Source of the DNA: Deltaproteobacteria bacterium
Lineage (GTDB): Bacteria > Desulfobacterota > Desulfovibrionia > Desulfovibrionales > Desulfovibrionaceae
Direction: 5' to 3'
DNA: 14,108 nt
Assembly: GCA_031280335.1 (NCBI GenBank)
Contig: JAITGZ010000121.1
Span: 1 to 14,108, forward strand
Below, piece after piece: positions 1-8,098 of the stretch. A program made the translations under genes and the position numbers. The first letter of the stretch is position 1. Every line of letters starts with the position of its first letter. The notes below the pieces were generated by a model. The model worked only from the letters and a program-made list of their open reading frames with translations. It had not been told where the DNA came from and searched no databases.

Positions 1-478
1 CAGCAGCGTGGAGACCTTCCCCCTGGGCCTGGCGGATAAACGTGGGGGCGTAAAATTGAAAATACCCTCTTCCGGCGTGGACTCTGGCCTGGCCTGCATC
101 GGCACGCCCCTGCGCTTTGCCGAATACCATGAAGTGGAGGTGCCTGTGGATACGCTGGATAATATTTTAGAGCGCAAAAGCGCGCTCCGGCTGGATTTGC
201 TTAAAATAGACACGGAGGGGTGCGAGCTTTTTGTGCTGCATGGGGCCGAGGCTGGTCTGCGCCGCTTCAGGCCGCTGGTGATTTGTGAGATGCATGCTCC
301 CAATACGGCCCAATTCGGCTACCATCCTTCCGCCGTGACGGAGTTCATGGCCGGTCTCGGCTATGAACAGACCATGATTAGCAAAGATGACGCGCTTTTT
401 ACGGCCAAAGAGCAGATCTGGGCGGCGGAGGCCTTCAACGCGCCCGTAAATAACGGAGTATGTCATGTCTGTTCCTGA
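1..478 (+). CDS. FkbM family methyltransferase, C-terminal part (5' end outside window)
   Basis: This is the last ~159 codons of a class I SAM-dependent methyltransferase of the FkbM type, which O-methylates sugars or related hydroxyls of surface glycans and secondary metabolites. The segment DLLKIDTEGCE followed by VLHGAE and RPLVICEMH is the characteristic FkbM core: an acidic strand end, the 'hGAe' helix, then a strand ending in E-h-H. The frame is open to the left edge, so the GTG at position 8 is only an internal codon and the SAM-binding glycine motif lies upstream of the window. The stop (TGA 476-478) overlaps the start of the next gene by 14 bases, which implies translational coupling. 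The substrate cannot be read from this fragment. The glycosyltransferase-like neighbour suggests a glycan. Family assignment is firm; role is inference. Confidence 0.85.
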   Translation, partial: SSVETFPLGLADKRGGVKLKIPSSGVDSGLACIGTPLRFAEYHEVEVPVDTLDNILERKSALRLDLLKIDTEGCELFVLHGAEAGLRRFRPLVICEMHAPNTAQFGYHPSAVTEFMAGLGYEQTMISKDDALFTAKEQIWAAEAFNAPVNNGVCHVCS

Positions 479-2360
479 TAAGAAGACCGGCGAATTTTTC
501 CGCCATTGGCGGGATGTACTCTCCTCTGTGGAAAAACGGCTCTACTACCGGGATCAGAGTGAGGCGTCCTTTCAGGCCCTGTGCGCGCTGGCAGCGGATT
601 TTAACCCAACGCTCATAGTGGAGCTGGGCACGCACTACGGGACCAGTCTGCGCGCCTGGCTCATGGCCGCGCCGCAGGCGCGCGTTACGGCTGTGGATCT
701 GGATTTTTCCGCCTTGAGCCGCTCCATGGATCTCTTCCCCATAGCTCCCGAAGCCCTGACCAGGGTGAAGCTGCTGCAAAGCGACATCATGCGTTTGGAT
801 TTTGCTTCATTGTGGAGCGAGCAAGACCGGGTGCTGCTTTTCGTGGACGCCCATGATCTGCCTGATGTCCCCATCATGAGTTATGTGCTGGAACAGGCTG
901 TGCCGCGTCTGCCGCAAGGCAGCCTGGTGGTGGTGGATGACCTCTGGCATAGTCCGGAGCTTGTAACGGCGGCCAACGCCCGCGCCTGCTTCCGGCAAAG
1001 GGTTTTGGGTGAAATTGACGAATTGCAGCTTTTTGAAGGCTGGTACGCGCCCTATCATGGGGGAGGGAGCTTTTGGGGCTTTCGGGAGGTTGTCCCCCTG
1101 CTGCGTTATGCGCATGAGCGCGGCCTGCGCCTGGAGTTTTCCCCGGAAGCCAAGCATGTGTATTTTTATACCGGGGGGGAAATTCCTCCATCCTCCACCT
1201 CCTCTCCGCCTTTTGACGCGGAGCTTTTTAACGGAAACTGCGGCAGCGTATCCTGGCATCCCTTGCAAGACGCCTTCAGCGTAAACGCCCGGCCCCGCTC
1301 CGCTGTCCTGAAGGAAGTTACGCGCCTGTACGCCGGCGGAGGGTACAAGCAGTGCCTGGAACTGCTGCTAGATTTGCTGGAGCGGAAACCGGACGCCCCC
1401 GGACTTTGCTATGCCCTGGCTATTGTCCTGGCCCGGCTGGGCAGCTTTGATCAGGCTCTGTCCGTGCTTAAAAAAGAAATGACCCATCCGCGCAGGCATC
1501 CTGGAACGGACCGTCTTTATGCGGATATCAAGAGCCGTTTTTTCCGGCTCCAGTGCGCGGGCAAAAAACCCCCTCGCCCCGGCCTCAGCCTTTTCGCCGC
1601 GCCCAAACCCTTTGCCGGACCGATCGGTATAATACAGCGCAACGCGGTTAAGAGCTGGCTGCGCCTCACGCCCAGGCCGGATATAATGCTTTTTGGCGAT
1701 GAGGGCGGCATAGCCGGAATATGTGAGGAATTCGGCCTGCGCCATATGCCGGATCTGCCCCGCGATGATCTGGGCGTCCCCAGGCTGGACGAGCTTTTTT
1801 TGCTGGCCCAGGCGGAGGCGCGCGCGGATATACTCTGTTATGTCAATGCCGATATCATCCTTTTCAATGACCTGCTGCGGGTCGTTACCGTTGCGGCCCG
1901 CAAGTTCCCCGACTTTTTGCTGGTAGGGGACAGGCTGGACTACGATTTGCGGGAAGAAATAGATTTTTCCGACCCGTTGCGGGTGGAAAAGCTCTTGGCC
2001 CATGCCCTGGAAACAGGCGTTATACACAAGCCCACAGGTATGGATTATTTTGTCTTCACCCCCGGGCTGTGGCGGGATATCCCCCCCTTTGCCCTGGGGC
2101 GCTGCAAATGGGATATATGGCTGCTGGATAACGCCCTGCGCAACGGGTGCCCGGTGGTGGACTGCTCCCCGGCGGTAACCATAATACACCAGAACCATGA
2201 CTATGCGCATGTGCAAGGCGGCAAGGAAGCCGTCTTCGGAGACAGTGATCCCAGCGCCAGGCGTAACAGGGCGTTGGCCGGCAGCGGGTTTCAGATTCTT
2301 AACGTCAACTTCGCGCCCTTCCGCGCGCATAAAGACGGCCATATAACGCGCAGGGCTTAA
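465..2360 (+). CDS. Three-domain fusion: SAM methyltransferase, TPR segment, glycosyltransferase-like domain
   Basis: This 631-residue protein has three recognisable parts. Residues about 40-235 form a Rossmann methyltransferase with motif I VELGTHYGTS (52-61), an acidic V-D-A-H (127-130) and a strand ending in VVDDLWH (about 156-162). Residues about 278-350 are helical and TPR-like (CLELLLDLLERKPDAPGLCY, then LGSFDQAL). Residues about 373-610 look like a GT-A nucleotide-sugar transferase, with QRNAVKSWL, a strand with LFGDEGG, and YVNADIIL (459-466), where N-A-D stands in place of a DxD metal site. Start ATG 465 has GGAG six bases upstream and lies inside the end of the FkbM gene. It probably methylates and glycosylates a glycan or glycoprotein, with the TPR part acting as spacer or docking surface. 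Domain calls rest on motifs only; donor and acceptor are unknown. Confidence 0.75.
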   Translation: MSVPDKKTGEFFRHWRDVLSSVEKRLYYRDQSEASFQALCALAADFNPTLIVELGTHYGTSLRAWLMAAPQARVTAVDLDFSALSRSMDLFPIAPEALTRVKLLQSDIMRLDFASLWSEQDRVLLFVDAHDLPDVPIMSYVLEQAVPRLPQGSLVVVDDLWHSPELVTAANARACFRQRVLGEIDELQLFEGWYAPYHGGGSFWGFREVVPLLRYAHERGLRLEFSPEAKHVYFYTGGEIPPSSTSSPPFDAELFNGNCGSVSWHPLQDAFSVNARPRSAVLKEVTRLYAGGGYKQCLELLLDLLERKPDAPGLCYALAIVLARLGSFDQALSVLKKEMTHPRRHPGTDRLYADIKSRFFRLQCAGKKPPRPGLSLFAAPKPFAGPIGIIQRNAVKSWLRLTPRPDIMLFGDEGGIAGICEEFGLRHMPDLPRDDLGVPRLDELFLLAQAEARADILCYVNADIILFNDLLRVVTVAARKFPDFLLVGDRLDYDLREEIDFSDPLRVEKLLAHALETGVIHKPTGMDYFVFTPGLWRDIPPFALGRCKWDIWLLDNALRNGCPVVDCSPAVTIIHQNHDYAHVQGGKEAVFGDSDPSARRNRALAGSGFQILNVNFAPFRAHKDGHITRRA

Positions 2361-2406
2361 GCGTTCCGCCGTCTGGAGCAAAACAGCAATACTCCGGGAG
2401 TGAGTC

Positions 2407-3301
2407 ATGGATAAATTGAGATTGTACCCCCCCCCAACCGCTCAGGCTTAAAGGCGTACTCAGCACGACCGTATGCAACCTTTCCTGCACCATGTGCCAC
2501 TTTAACGGGCCGGAGGGCAAAAAAAAGCGCGACATACTCAAAAGGGACCAGATTGAACGCGCCCTGGACATGGCGGGTGAGCCGGCAGAGATAACCTTTG
2601 CCGGAACAGGCGAATTTCTGGTGGATGAAAACGCTGTGGACTACATGCGCATGTGCGCGGATAAAGGCCATAAGCCCGCTCTTTTGACCAACGGGCAGCT
2701 CCTTACGCCGGGGCTTATGGACGAAATGCTCTCCATCGGTACGCGCCAATTTTTCATCAGCGTGGACGCCATAGACGCTAAGACCTATTCCCGGGTCAGA
2801 AGGGGCGGCAAGTTTGAAAAAATCCTCTCCGCCTGCGCCCACCTGCGGGAGAGGCAAAGCCTGTACCCTGATATCAGGGTACAGGTCAGCCACATCATGT
2901 TTGCCCCGCCGCAAACCGTGGCGGACGAGATCGTCAATTTCTGGCGGGACAAGGTGGATGTCCTGCTGCTGCGCGCGGAGTACTATGACAATCTTTTTTT
3001 CAGAAATACCTTTTACCCCATACCCAGGGACAGGTGCCACTGCCCCCTGTCGCTTACGCTCACCCCTTCCGGGCATATATCCCCTTGTTGCGCCATGACC
3101 TTGTTGCAGCACATGTACAGATTCCCCTGGATGCCCCATATTGATACCCACACGCTTGATGAAGCTTCAACGCTGTTGACGGACATGTATAATGCCAAAG
3201 GCAGCAAGTTCAATCATATATGCCAGAAATGCCAATGGTGGATAATGTTTTACCACAGGCCAAACATCGGCTCGCCTTATTCAAGAACATACATGTTTTA
3301 A
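2407..3301 (+). CDS. Radical SAM/SPASM-type protein, frame broken at a C9 tract
   Basis: The gene starts at ATG 2407 with GGGAG six bases upstream, but this frame stops at TAA 2449. The next frame continues from the C run (2427-2435) to TAA 3301. With eight rather than nine C the two join into about 297 residues, with the radical SAM [4Fe-4S] motif CNLSCTMC at C23, C27, C30 (bases 2474-2497). The downstream frame has no start before the motif: TGA 2417 closes it, and ATG 2492 lies inside the cysteine motif. The body shows features of a radical SAM barrel (TFAGTGEFLVDE, FFISVDAID) and a C-terminal Cys-rich SPASM-like region (CHC, PCC, CQKC). Such enzymes modify peptides, proteins or sugars. 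In this state no active enzyme should be made, unless slippage restores the frame. Alternatives are recent decay or a homopolymer sequencing error. Confidence 0.8.
2427..2435 (+). repeat. Homopolymer C9 tract, putative slippage site
   Basis: Nine consecutive C lie eight codons into the radical SAM gene. The tract is exactly where the start-codon frame and the catalytic-motif frame part company. C8 (or C11) restores one frame; C9 or C10 does not. Poly-C/poly-G tracts of this length near the 5' end of surface-glycan genes are classic phase-variation switches in other bacteria. That it switches here is inference from one sequence. Confidence 0.7.
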
Positions 3302-3321
3302 AGATAGAGAGGGATTGATCA

Positions 3322-4065
3322 ATGATATATGTTATAGGCGACAGTCATTCCCTGCTTTTTACCCTGCAAAATGATGTCAAGAGTACGCCGCTGGATTTCG
3401 GCATATGTACGGCCATGAATCCGCATCCGGATTTTACTGTATATCATATAGGTCCGGCGACAGCGTACAATATAAACAAAGAGCAATCATCCAACCTTTC
3501 TTTCGAAAAAATACAGTTTCTCCTTAAAAACGGTTATTTTCCCGATGGAGCGTCCGTGATGATATCGCTTGGCGAAATAGACATGAGAGCCCATGTTTAC
3601 AAACATGTGGACGGGTCGCCCGGCAGTCTGCGGCGTACCATTGATGCGGTTCTTCACAATTATTTTCTTTTGGTCGATCGTCTGCGCGAATGCGGCTTAT
3701 CCATTATCTGTTACGGGCCGCCCGCCTCCATGCCCGAAGGGCGACGCTCGAACCCGGAGCATCCCACGTGTGGGACGGAAAAGGCCAGAAATAGCGCCAC
3801 GGAAATGTTTACGCAAGGTCTCAAGGAGCACGCTGCGGAGCGGCGTATCCCCATGTTCAGCCTTTTCCCCTATATGATCAATGACGACCGCACAACACGC
3901 TCTGAGATGATGATTGACGGCTGCCACGTGTCCCCCCGCCTGCGCCGGCTCGCCTTTAAGCTTCTGAAAAAAGAGCTGGACGCCGCCGGGCGGTACAATT
4001 TAACTTCAGGGCGGGTTCAAGATGAAATTACGCTGAAAACCCGCCTTGCTCCGGCCTCGGCCTGA
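3322..4065 (+). CDS. SGNH/GDSL-type hydrolase or acyltransferase
   Basis: This 247-residue protein has the SGNH blocks: GDSH with nucleophile candidate S8, a SLGEID-R-H block (G84-D87, then R89 and H91), and DGCHVS, with D199 and H202 as the catalytic Asp-x-x-His pair. No signal peptide or membrane segment is visible, so it should act in the cytoplasm, for example adding or removing acetyl groups on sugar intermediates. ATG 3322 has GAGGGA (3309-3314) seven bases upstream, 20 bp after the radical SAM stop, so the two genes are probably co-transcribed. Base composition is visibly more A+T-rich than the downstream housekeeping genes, with many ATA and AAA codons, which fits a variable glycan locus. 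The fold is well supported; the substrate is unknown. It is the last gene of this cluster. Confidence 0.7.
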   Translation: MIYVIGDSHSLLFTLQNDVKSTPLDFGICTAMNPHPDFTVYHIGPATAYNINKEQSSNLSFEKIQFLLKNGYFPDGASVMISLGEIDMRAHVYKHVDGSPGSLRRTIDAVLHNYFLLVDRLRECGLSIICYGPPASMPEGRRSNPEHPTCGTEKARNSATEMFTQGLKEHAAERRIPMFSLFPYMINDDRTTRSEMMIDGCHVSPRLRRLAFKLLKKELDAAGRYNLTSGRVQDEITLKTRLAPASA

Positions 4066-4134
4066 ACGGAAAACTCCAAAGCGCCCATCCGCCCGGCGGA
4101 TACGTCCGCGCGTATCTGACCCTGCCCATAGTTC

Positions 4135-4163
4135 TTGTCAAGCGGGGCGGCAGTCCCTATAAT
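4135..4163 (+). promoter_or_regulatory. Near-consensus sigma70 promoter
   Basis: TTGTCA (4135-4140) and TATAAT (4158-4163) are separated by exactly 17 bp. This matches consensus at 5 of 6 positions in the -35 box and 6 of 6 in the -10 box, and is the best promoter match I found in the window. A start near 4170 is expected. Box quality and the G+C-rich spacer resemble promoters of stable-RNA or highly expressed genes. It would drive either a small RNA or the dehydrogenase operon with a leader of about 230 nt. Confidence 0.75.
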
Positions 4164-4169
4164 AGAGCG

Positions 4170-4356
4170 GTTCAACCTTGAAAAAGTTTGCACAGGGCCG
4201 GTTTGCGCCGCTGGTTCAGCCTGTGGCGCTGCGCGAACCCTGCAAGTGGATGCTGCATCCCCTTCATGGTTTTCAGCCGCCTTGCGGCTGAAAAACGGTG
4301 AGGGGGGTTGGGGGGAATCATTCCCCCCAGGTGGGGTTTGGGGCGACAGCCCCAAT
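4170..4356 (+). ncRNA. Candidate structured small RNA or 5' leader
   Basis: The predicted transcript from the 4135-4163 promoter can fold almost throughout. TTGCA-(CA)-GGG at 4187-4196 can pair with CCCTGCAA at 4238-4245. CACAGG (4191-4196) can alternatively pair with CCTGTG (4220-4225). GGATGC-T-GCATCC spans 4248-4260. An 11-bp stem TTTTCAGCCGC/GCGGCTGAAAA spans 4270-4294. The two repeat hairpins follow to 4353, then AATAAATAAAT. It matches no RNA family I recognise (not tRNA, 6S or tmRNA). Boundaries are inferred. It may simply be the untranslated leader of the dehydrogenase gene. Confidence 0.3.
4300..4353 (+). repeat. Paired-hairpin intergenic repeat, copy 1
   Basis: The element has a G run, then a perfect dyad GGGGGGAAT-C-ATTCCCCCC (4310-4328), then a second hairpin GGGGC-GACA-GCCCC (4340-4353), then A/T-rich DNA. 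A closely similar element in the same orientation lies at 10441-10495. The two copies differ mainly at loop or single positions and keep both stems. It may act as a transcription terminator or attenuator, although no strong T run follows, or as a dispersed REP-like element. Confidence 0.75.
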
Positions 4357-4402
4357 AAATAAATAATTACGATCTTAAAATTAAAAATTTTAAGGCCAGA
4401 GA

Positions 4403-7400
4403 GTGAGCGCCATGCCCTTGAAAGGTCCGCATATATCCATAAAATCCGAATCTTTGGTGGAGCGCATTTTGCGCGTCAAATTGGAGGAGTTTGAAGAGTG
4501 GCCGGAGGCGGTGCGCCGCCTGACCGTGGAAATAGCCGAAGAGCTTTTCATGGTGCGTTACAACCCCTTCATCGATCCTGCTGTGGTACGCGCAAGCGTG
4601 CGTGAGCGTTTTGAGCGCTCCCGCCGTGGTCTGGCCATGCATTACGCCAACAGCGTCAGCGAGGGCATCACCATGTTCTGGAGCGCCCATGACGCGGATC
4701 TGGCCTTTCGCGATGAGATCATCTCCAAACTGCGGGCCTTGCTGCCTGAAGGGAGCCTGGATACGCGGGCTTCTTCCAGGGTGGAGAATGCCACGGACGC
4801 GACGGATCTGCGTTTGGAACTGCCGTTGTTGGTGGTAACCCCGGCCACGACGGAAGAGGGGAGCCGGGGGGTGCGCCTGGCCAATGAGATGCAGTGTGCC
4901 CTGGTGCCGCGCGGCGGGGGCAGCGGCTACACCGGGGGGGCCATTCCGGCGCGCAAGCGTTCCGTGGTGCTGGCCCTGACCAAGCTCAACCGGATTATGG
5001 GGGTGGATGCCGAGGCGCGCGCCATAACGGCGCAGGCCGGGGTTACCACCAACGAGGCTGCCTTGGCCGCCGCAGCCGCCGGGCTGCTTTTCAGCGTGGA
5101 TCCGGCCTCCAAAACCGCTTCCTGCATAGGCGGCAACATAGCGGAAAATTCCGGCGGGCCGCTGGCCGTGGCTTACGGCACCACGGTGGATAACCTGCTT
5201 TCTTACCGCATGGTGCTGCCTACCGGGGAGTGTATTGAGGTCATCCGCCGCGATCACCCCCGCCGCAAGATTGAGGAACGGGATCAGGCGGTGTTTGAGG
5301 TGCGCGATCTTTCGGGCGGCTTGCGCAATGTGGTAAAAATAAGCGGCCGCGACCTGCGCCGCCCCGGCCTGGGCAAGGATGTTACCAACAAGACCCTGGG
5401 CGGGCTGCCGGGGGTGCAGAAAGAAGGGGTGGACGGCATTATTGTGGACGCCACCTTTGTGCTGCATCCTCTGCTTAAACATTCCAGGGTCATGGTCTGG
5501 GAGTTCTTCGGCGATTCCATGCACAACGCGGCCCTGGCCATCAACGATCTCATCGCCTTGCGCGACCGCCTGACGGAGGCGGGAGGCCGGGTAAAATTGA
5601 GCATGTTGGAGGAATTTGGGGGCAAATACGTGCGGGCTGTGGAGTACAAAAGAAAATCCTCCCGTCATGAGGGGGACCCCATTTCCGTACTGGTGCTGCA
5701 GATGGATAGTGATGACGAGGGTGCCCTGGACGATGCCGTGCGCGAGGCCGGGACGGTTTCAGCCCGTTATGCCGGGGTGGACGCCTTTGTGGCCAAAGAC
5801 GCCAGGGAGGCCGAGCTATTCTGGGAGGACCGGCACAGGCTTTCGGCCATAGCCAGGCGCACCTCCGGCTTCAAGATCAATGAGGATGTGGTCATCCCCC
5901 TGGCCGCGCTGCCGGAGTTCGCCCTGTTTTTGGAAGAGCTCAATGTGGAGGGCATGGCCAGGGCCTACCGGCGGGCCTTGCAGGAGATCGGCCGGCTGCG
6001 CGGTCTGGCTGAGGACGATAAAGAATTCAACCGCGAGTTCACCTACGCCTCGCGCCTGCTCAAGGGGGAACGGCCGGCGGACGGGAAGGCGGAGGGGGCA
6101 AAACGGCTGACGGATCAGGATTTGCAGCTTCAGGCCGTGCTTTATCTGGGCAAGCTGCGCGGCATGTATCCAGGGCTGGCGGACAAGATCGGCAAGATCG
6201 AGGATAGAATGCTTAAGACCCAGGTGGTTGTGGCCAGCCACATGCACGCCGGGGATGGCAACTGCCATGTGAACCTGCCGGTGAACTCCGGCGATGTGGA
6301 TATGGTGGCCGAGGCGGGCGCGGTGGCGGATCGGGTGATGCAAAAGGCCAAGGCCCTGGGCGGGTCCATTTCGGGCGAGCATGGGGTGGGCATAACCAAA
6401 ATCGCCTTTCTGGAAGACGAGCGCATCGCCGAACTAAAGGAATTCAAGGCTCTGGTGGATCCGCGCAACATCATCAACCCGGCCAAACTCACCCAAAAGG
6501 AACTGCCGGTCAGTCCCTTTACCTTTTCTTTCAACCGCCTGATTGAAGACCTTAATCAAAGCGGACTTCCGGACAAGGAACGCCTGATCGATCTTCTGAC
6601 CCAGGTGCAGATCTGTACCCGCTGCGGCAAGTGTAAAGAAGTATGCGCCGTGCATTATCCGGAAAAAAATCTGCTTTATTATCCGCGCAACCGCAACATG
6701 TCTCTGGGCGCGTTGATCGAGGCCATCTATTATTCCCAGGTGGACGCGGGCCGGATTGAGCCTGCCCTGCTGCGGGAACTGCGCGGGATGACGGAGTATT
6801 GCACCGGCTGCGGCAAATGCGGCGCGGTCTGTCCGGTGAAGATCAATTCGCAGGAAGTTACCATGACCCTGCGCGCTTTTCTGGAAGATAAAGGCGAAGG
6901 CGGCCACCCCTTTAAAAGCAGGGCGATGGGTTATATAGCCGTGAACCCGGCTTCCCGCTTCCCCCGCGCGGCCAAGGCCGCCTCCGTAGGTCAGCGCGTG
7001 GCCAACCGCGCCTTGCCTTTAATACCCGCGTCCCTGCGCGGCCGCTTTTACAACCCGCTCTTTTCCGGGCCGGGGCCGGCCATAGGCTACAGAAACCTTT
7101 TTGAGGGGCTGAAACTGGAGCGCGGGTCCATTTTTGCGCCGCCGGGCGATGCCGGGGGCACGCTGCTTTATTTTCCCGGCTGCGCCGGGAGCATGTTTTA
7201 CCGGGGCATAGGTCTGGCAGGCACGGCCCTGTTGCTGCGCACGGGGTGGGGAGTGGCCATGCCGCCGGAGGCCATGTGCTGCGGCTACCCGGCCTTGTCC
7301 GCCGGTCTTGCCCACGTCTTTGCCTCGAACCAGGCGCGTAATATCGAAGCCCTGCGCTCCCTGGCCGAAAAGGCCGCCCGCCTGGGCCGCCCGATCAGCA

Positions 7401-8098
7401 TGGTGTTGACCGCCTGCGGCTCCTGCCGGGATGGGCTGGAGCGTTACAATCTGCCCCAGGTGATCCGTCAGGTGAACGAGGCGGCGGGCTGCAAAGAAAG
7501 CGCCGTGGGGCAGGAGGATGTCTTTCAGTTTCTGCTCCGCCATCTGCCCGGAACAGCGGCGGAAGAAGAGGGCGGCGCATCCGGCGCGGAAGGAGGGGAC
7601 GGCCCGGCGCGGGGGCGTCTTATTTACCATGCCCCCTGCCACGCCGAATGGTCCGGCGTACACAAAAAAAAGGCCCCGCATATGTATGCCGGGGCATTGG
7701 GCCGTTTCACCGGCCTGGAGACGGTTCTTTCGCCGGATTGCTGCGCCGAGTCCGGGGTGGGGGCCATCACCTCCCCCCTGGTCTATAACTCCCTGCGCGG
7801 GCGCAAGGCCGAAAGCCTGCAAAGGGCCTTCAGCCGGTGCGTGGAAGACGCCCCGGTGCTGGTGGGCTGCCCTTCCTGCAAAATGGGCGTAAGCCGCGCC
7901 CTCTTGGGCATGGGGCTGAAGCGCCCGGTGCTGCATACCCTGGAATATCTGGCGCAGAGGCTGTTCGGGCGGGACTGGCGGCCGCGGGCCTTCAAAATCA
8001 TCGGCGGCGCGGCGGCGGAGGGGGGGGTGCGCCTGGCGGACATGTCGCGCCTGCCCGGTCTCAAACTCAGTGAAACGGATCAAGAGGAAGACGCCTGA
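4403..8098 (+). CDS. Fused FAD/4Fe-4S/CCG-domain dehydrogenase (D-lactate or glycolate type)
   Basis: A 1231-residue fusion of a GlcD/Dld-like flavoprotein with a GlcF/LutA-like iron-sulfur protein oxidises a 2-hydroxy acid, probably D-lactate or glycolate, and passes electrons to a membrane or soluble carrier. FAD site: RGGGSGYTGG (170-179) and CIGGNIAENSGG (241-252). FAD-oxidase C-terminal domain: HMHAGDGNCHVN (613-624) and GEHGVG (658-663). Two 4Fe-4S motifs follow: CTRCGKCKEVC from C738 and CTGCGKCGAVCPV from C800. Two CCG domains then show C927, CCGYP (959-963), C1005/C1008 and C1079, DCC (1112-1114), C1156/C1159. No transmembrane helix is apparent, so it is cytoplasmic or peripheral. 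It starts at GTG 4403 (AAGG at 4392-4395) or ATG 4412. It leads the ruvX-mltG operon. The lactate role is inference; other 2-hydroxy acids are possible. Confidence 0.88.
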   Translation: MSAMPLKGPHISIKSESLVERILRVKLEEFEEWPEAVRRLTVEIAEELFMVRYNPFIDPAVVRASVRERFERSRRGLAMHYANSVSEGITMFWSAHDADLAFRDEIISKLRALLPEGSLDTRASSRVENATDATDLRLELPLLVVTPATTEEGSRGVRLANEMQCALVPRGGGSGYTGGAIPARKRSVVLALTKLNRIMGVDAEARAITAQAGVTTNEAALAAAAAGLLFSVDPASKTASCIGGNIAENSGGPLAVAYGTTVDNLLSYRMVLPTGECIEVIRRDHPRRKIEERDQAVFEVRDLSGGLRNVVKISGRDLRRPGLGKDVTNKTLGGLPGVQKEGVDGIIVDATFVLHPLLKHSRVMVWEFFGDSMHNAALAINDLIALRDRLTEAGGRVKLSMLEEFGGKYVRAVEYKRKSSRHEGDPISVLVLQMDSDDEGALDDAVREAGTVSARYAGVDAFVAKDAREAELFWEDRHRLSAIARRTSGFKINEDVVIPLAALPEFALFLEELNVEGMARAYRRALQEIGRLRGLAEDDKEFNREFTYASRLLKGERPADGKAEGAKRLTDQDLQLQAVLYLGKLRGMYPGLADKIGKIEDRMLKTQVVVASHMHAGDGNCHVNLPVNSGDVDMVAEAGAVADRVMQKAKALGGSISGEHGVGITKIAFLEDERIAELKEFKALVDPRNIINPAKLTQKELPVSPFTFSFNRLIEDLNQSGLPDKERLIDLLTQVQICTRCGKCKEVCAVHYPEKNLLYYPRNRNMSLGALIEAIYYSQVDAGRIEPALLRELRGMTEYCTGCGKCGAVCPVKINSQEVTMTLRAFLEDKGEGGHPFKSRAMGYIAVNPASRFPRAAKAASVGQRVANRALPLIPASLRGRFYNPLFSGPGPAIGYRNLFEGLKLERGSIFAPPGDAGGTLLYFPGCAGSMFYRGIGLAGTALLLRTGWGVAMPPEAMCCGYPALSAGLAHVFASNQARNIEALRSLAEKAARLGRPISMVLTACGSCRDGLERYNLPQVIRQVNEAAGCKESAVGQEDVFQFLLRHLPGTAAEEEGGASGAEGGDGPARGRLIYHAPCHAEWSGVHKKKAPHMYAGALGRFTGLETVLSPDCCAESGVGAITSPLVYNSLRGRKAESLQRAFSRCVEDAPVLVGCPSCKMGVSRALLGMGLKRPVLHTLEYLAQRLFGRDWRPRAFKIIGGAAAEGGVRLADMSRLPGLKLSETDQEEDA

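Larger units (their letters stand above)
4066..4402. other. Non-coding spacer with promoter, structured segment and hairpin repeat
   Basis: This 337-bp stretch has no credible gene. From left to right it holds a small G+C-rich dyad (GCGGA/TCCGC, 4096-4109), a sigma70 promoter (4135-4163), a strongly self-complementary stretch (4187-4294), a paired-hairpin repeat (4300-4353) and an A+T-rich run up to the next ribosome binding site. It separates the glycan cluster from the dehydrogenase-ruvX-mltG operon. A 75-codon open frame across it reads through the hairpins and has no family resemblance. Confidence 0.7.

Noticed and set aside
4011..4044. GCGGGTT/AACCCGC inverted repeat at the end of the SGNH gene
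   Set aside because: The loop is 20 bases, it lies inside the coding region and is not followed by T residues, so it is weak as a terminator.
4135..4362. 75-codon open frame across the spacer before the dehydrogenase gene
   Set aside because: It reads through the promoter region and all hairpins, has no ribosome binding site, and its C-terminal Gly/Pro-rich text is just the repeat element translated.
4367..5668. 433-codon open frame on the minus strand opposite the dehydrogenase gene
   Set aside because: It is a mirror frame typical of high G+C coding DNA; its text is low-complexity with no domain motif, while the + strand has full family motifs.
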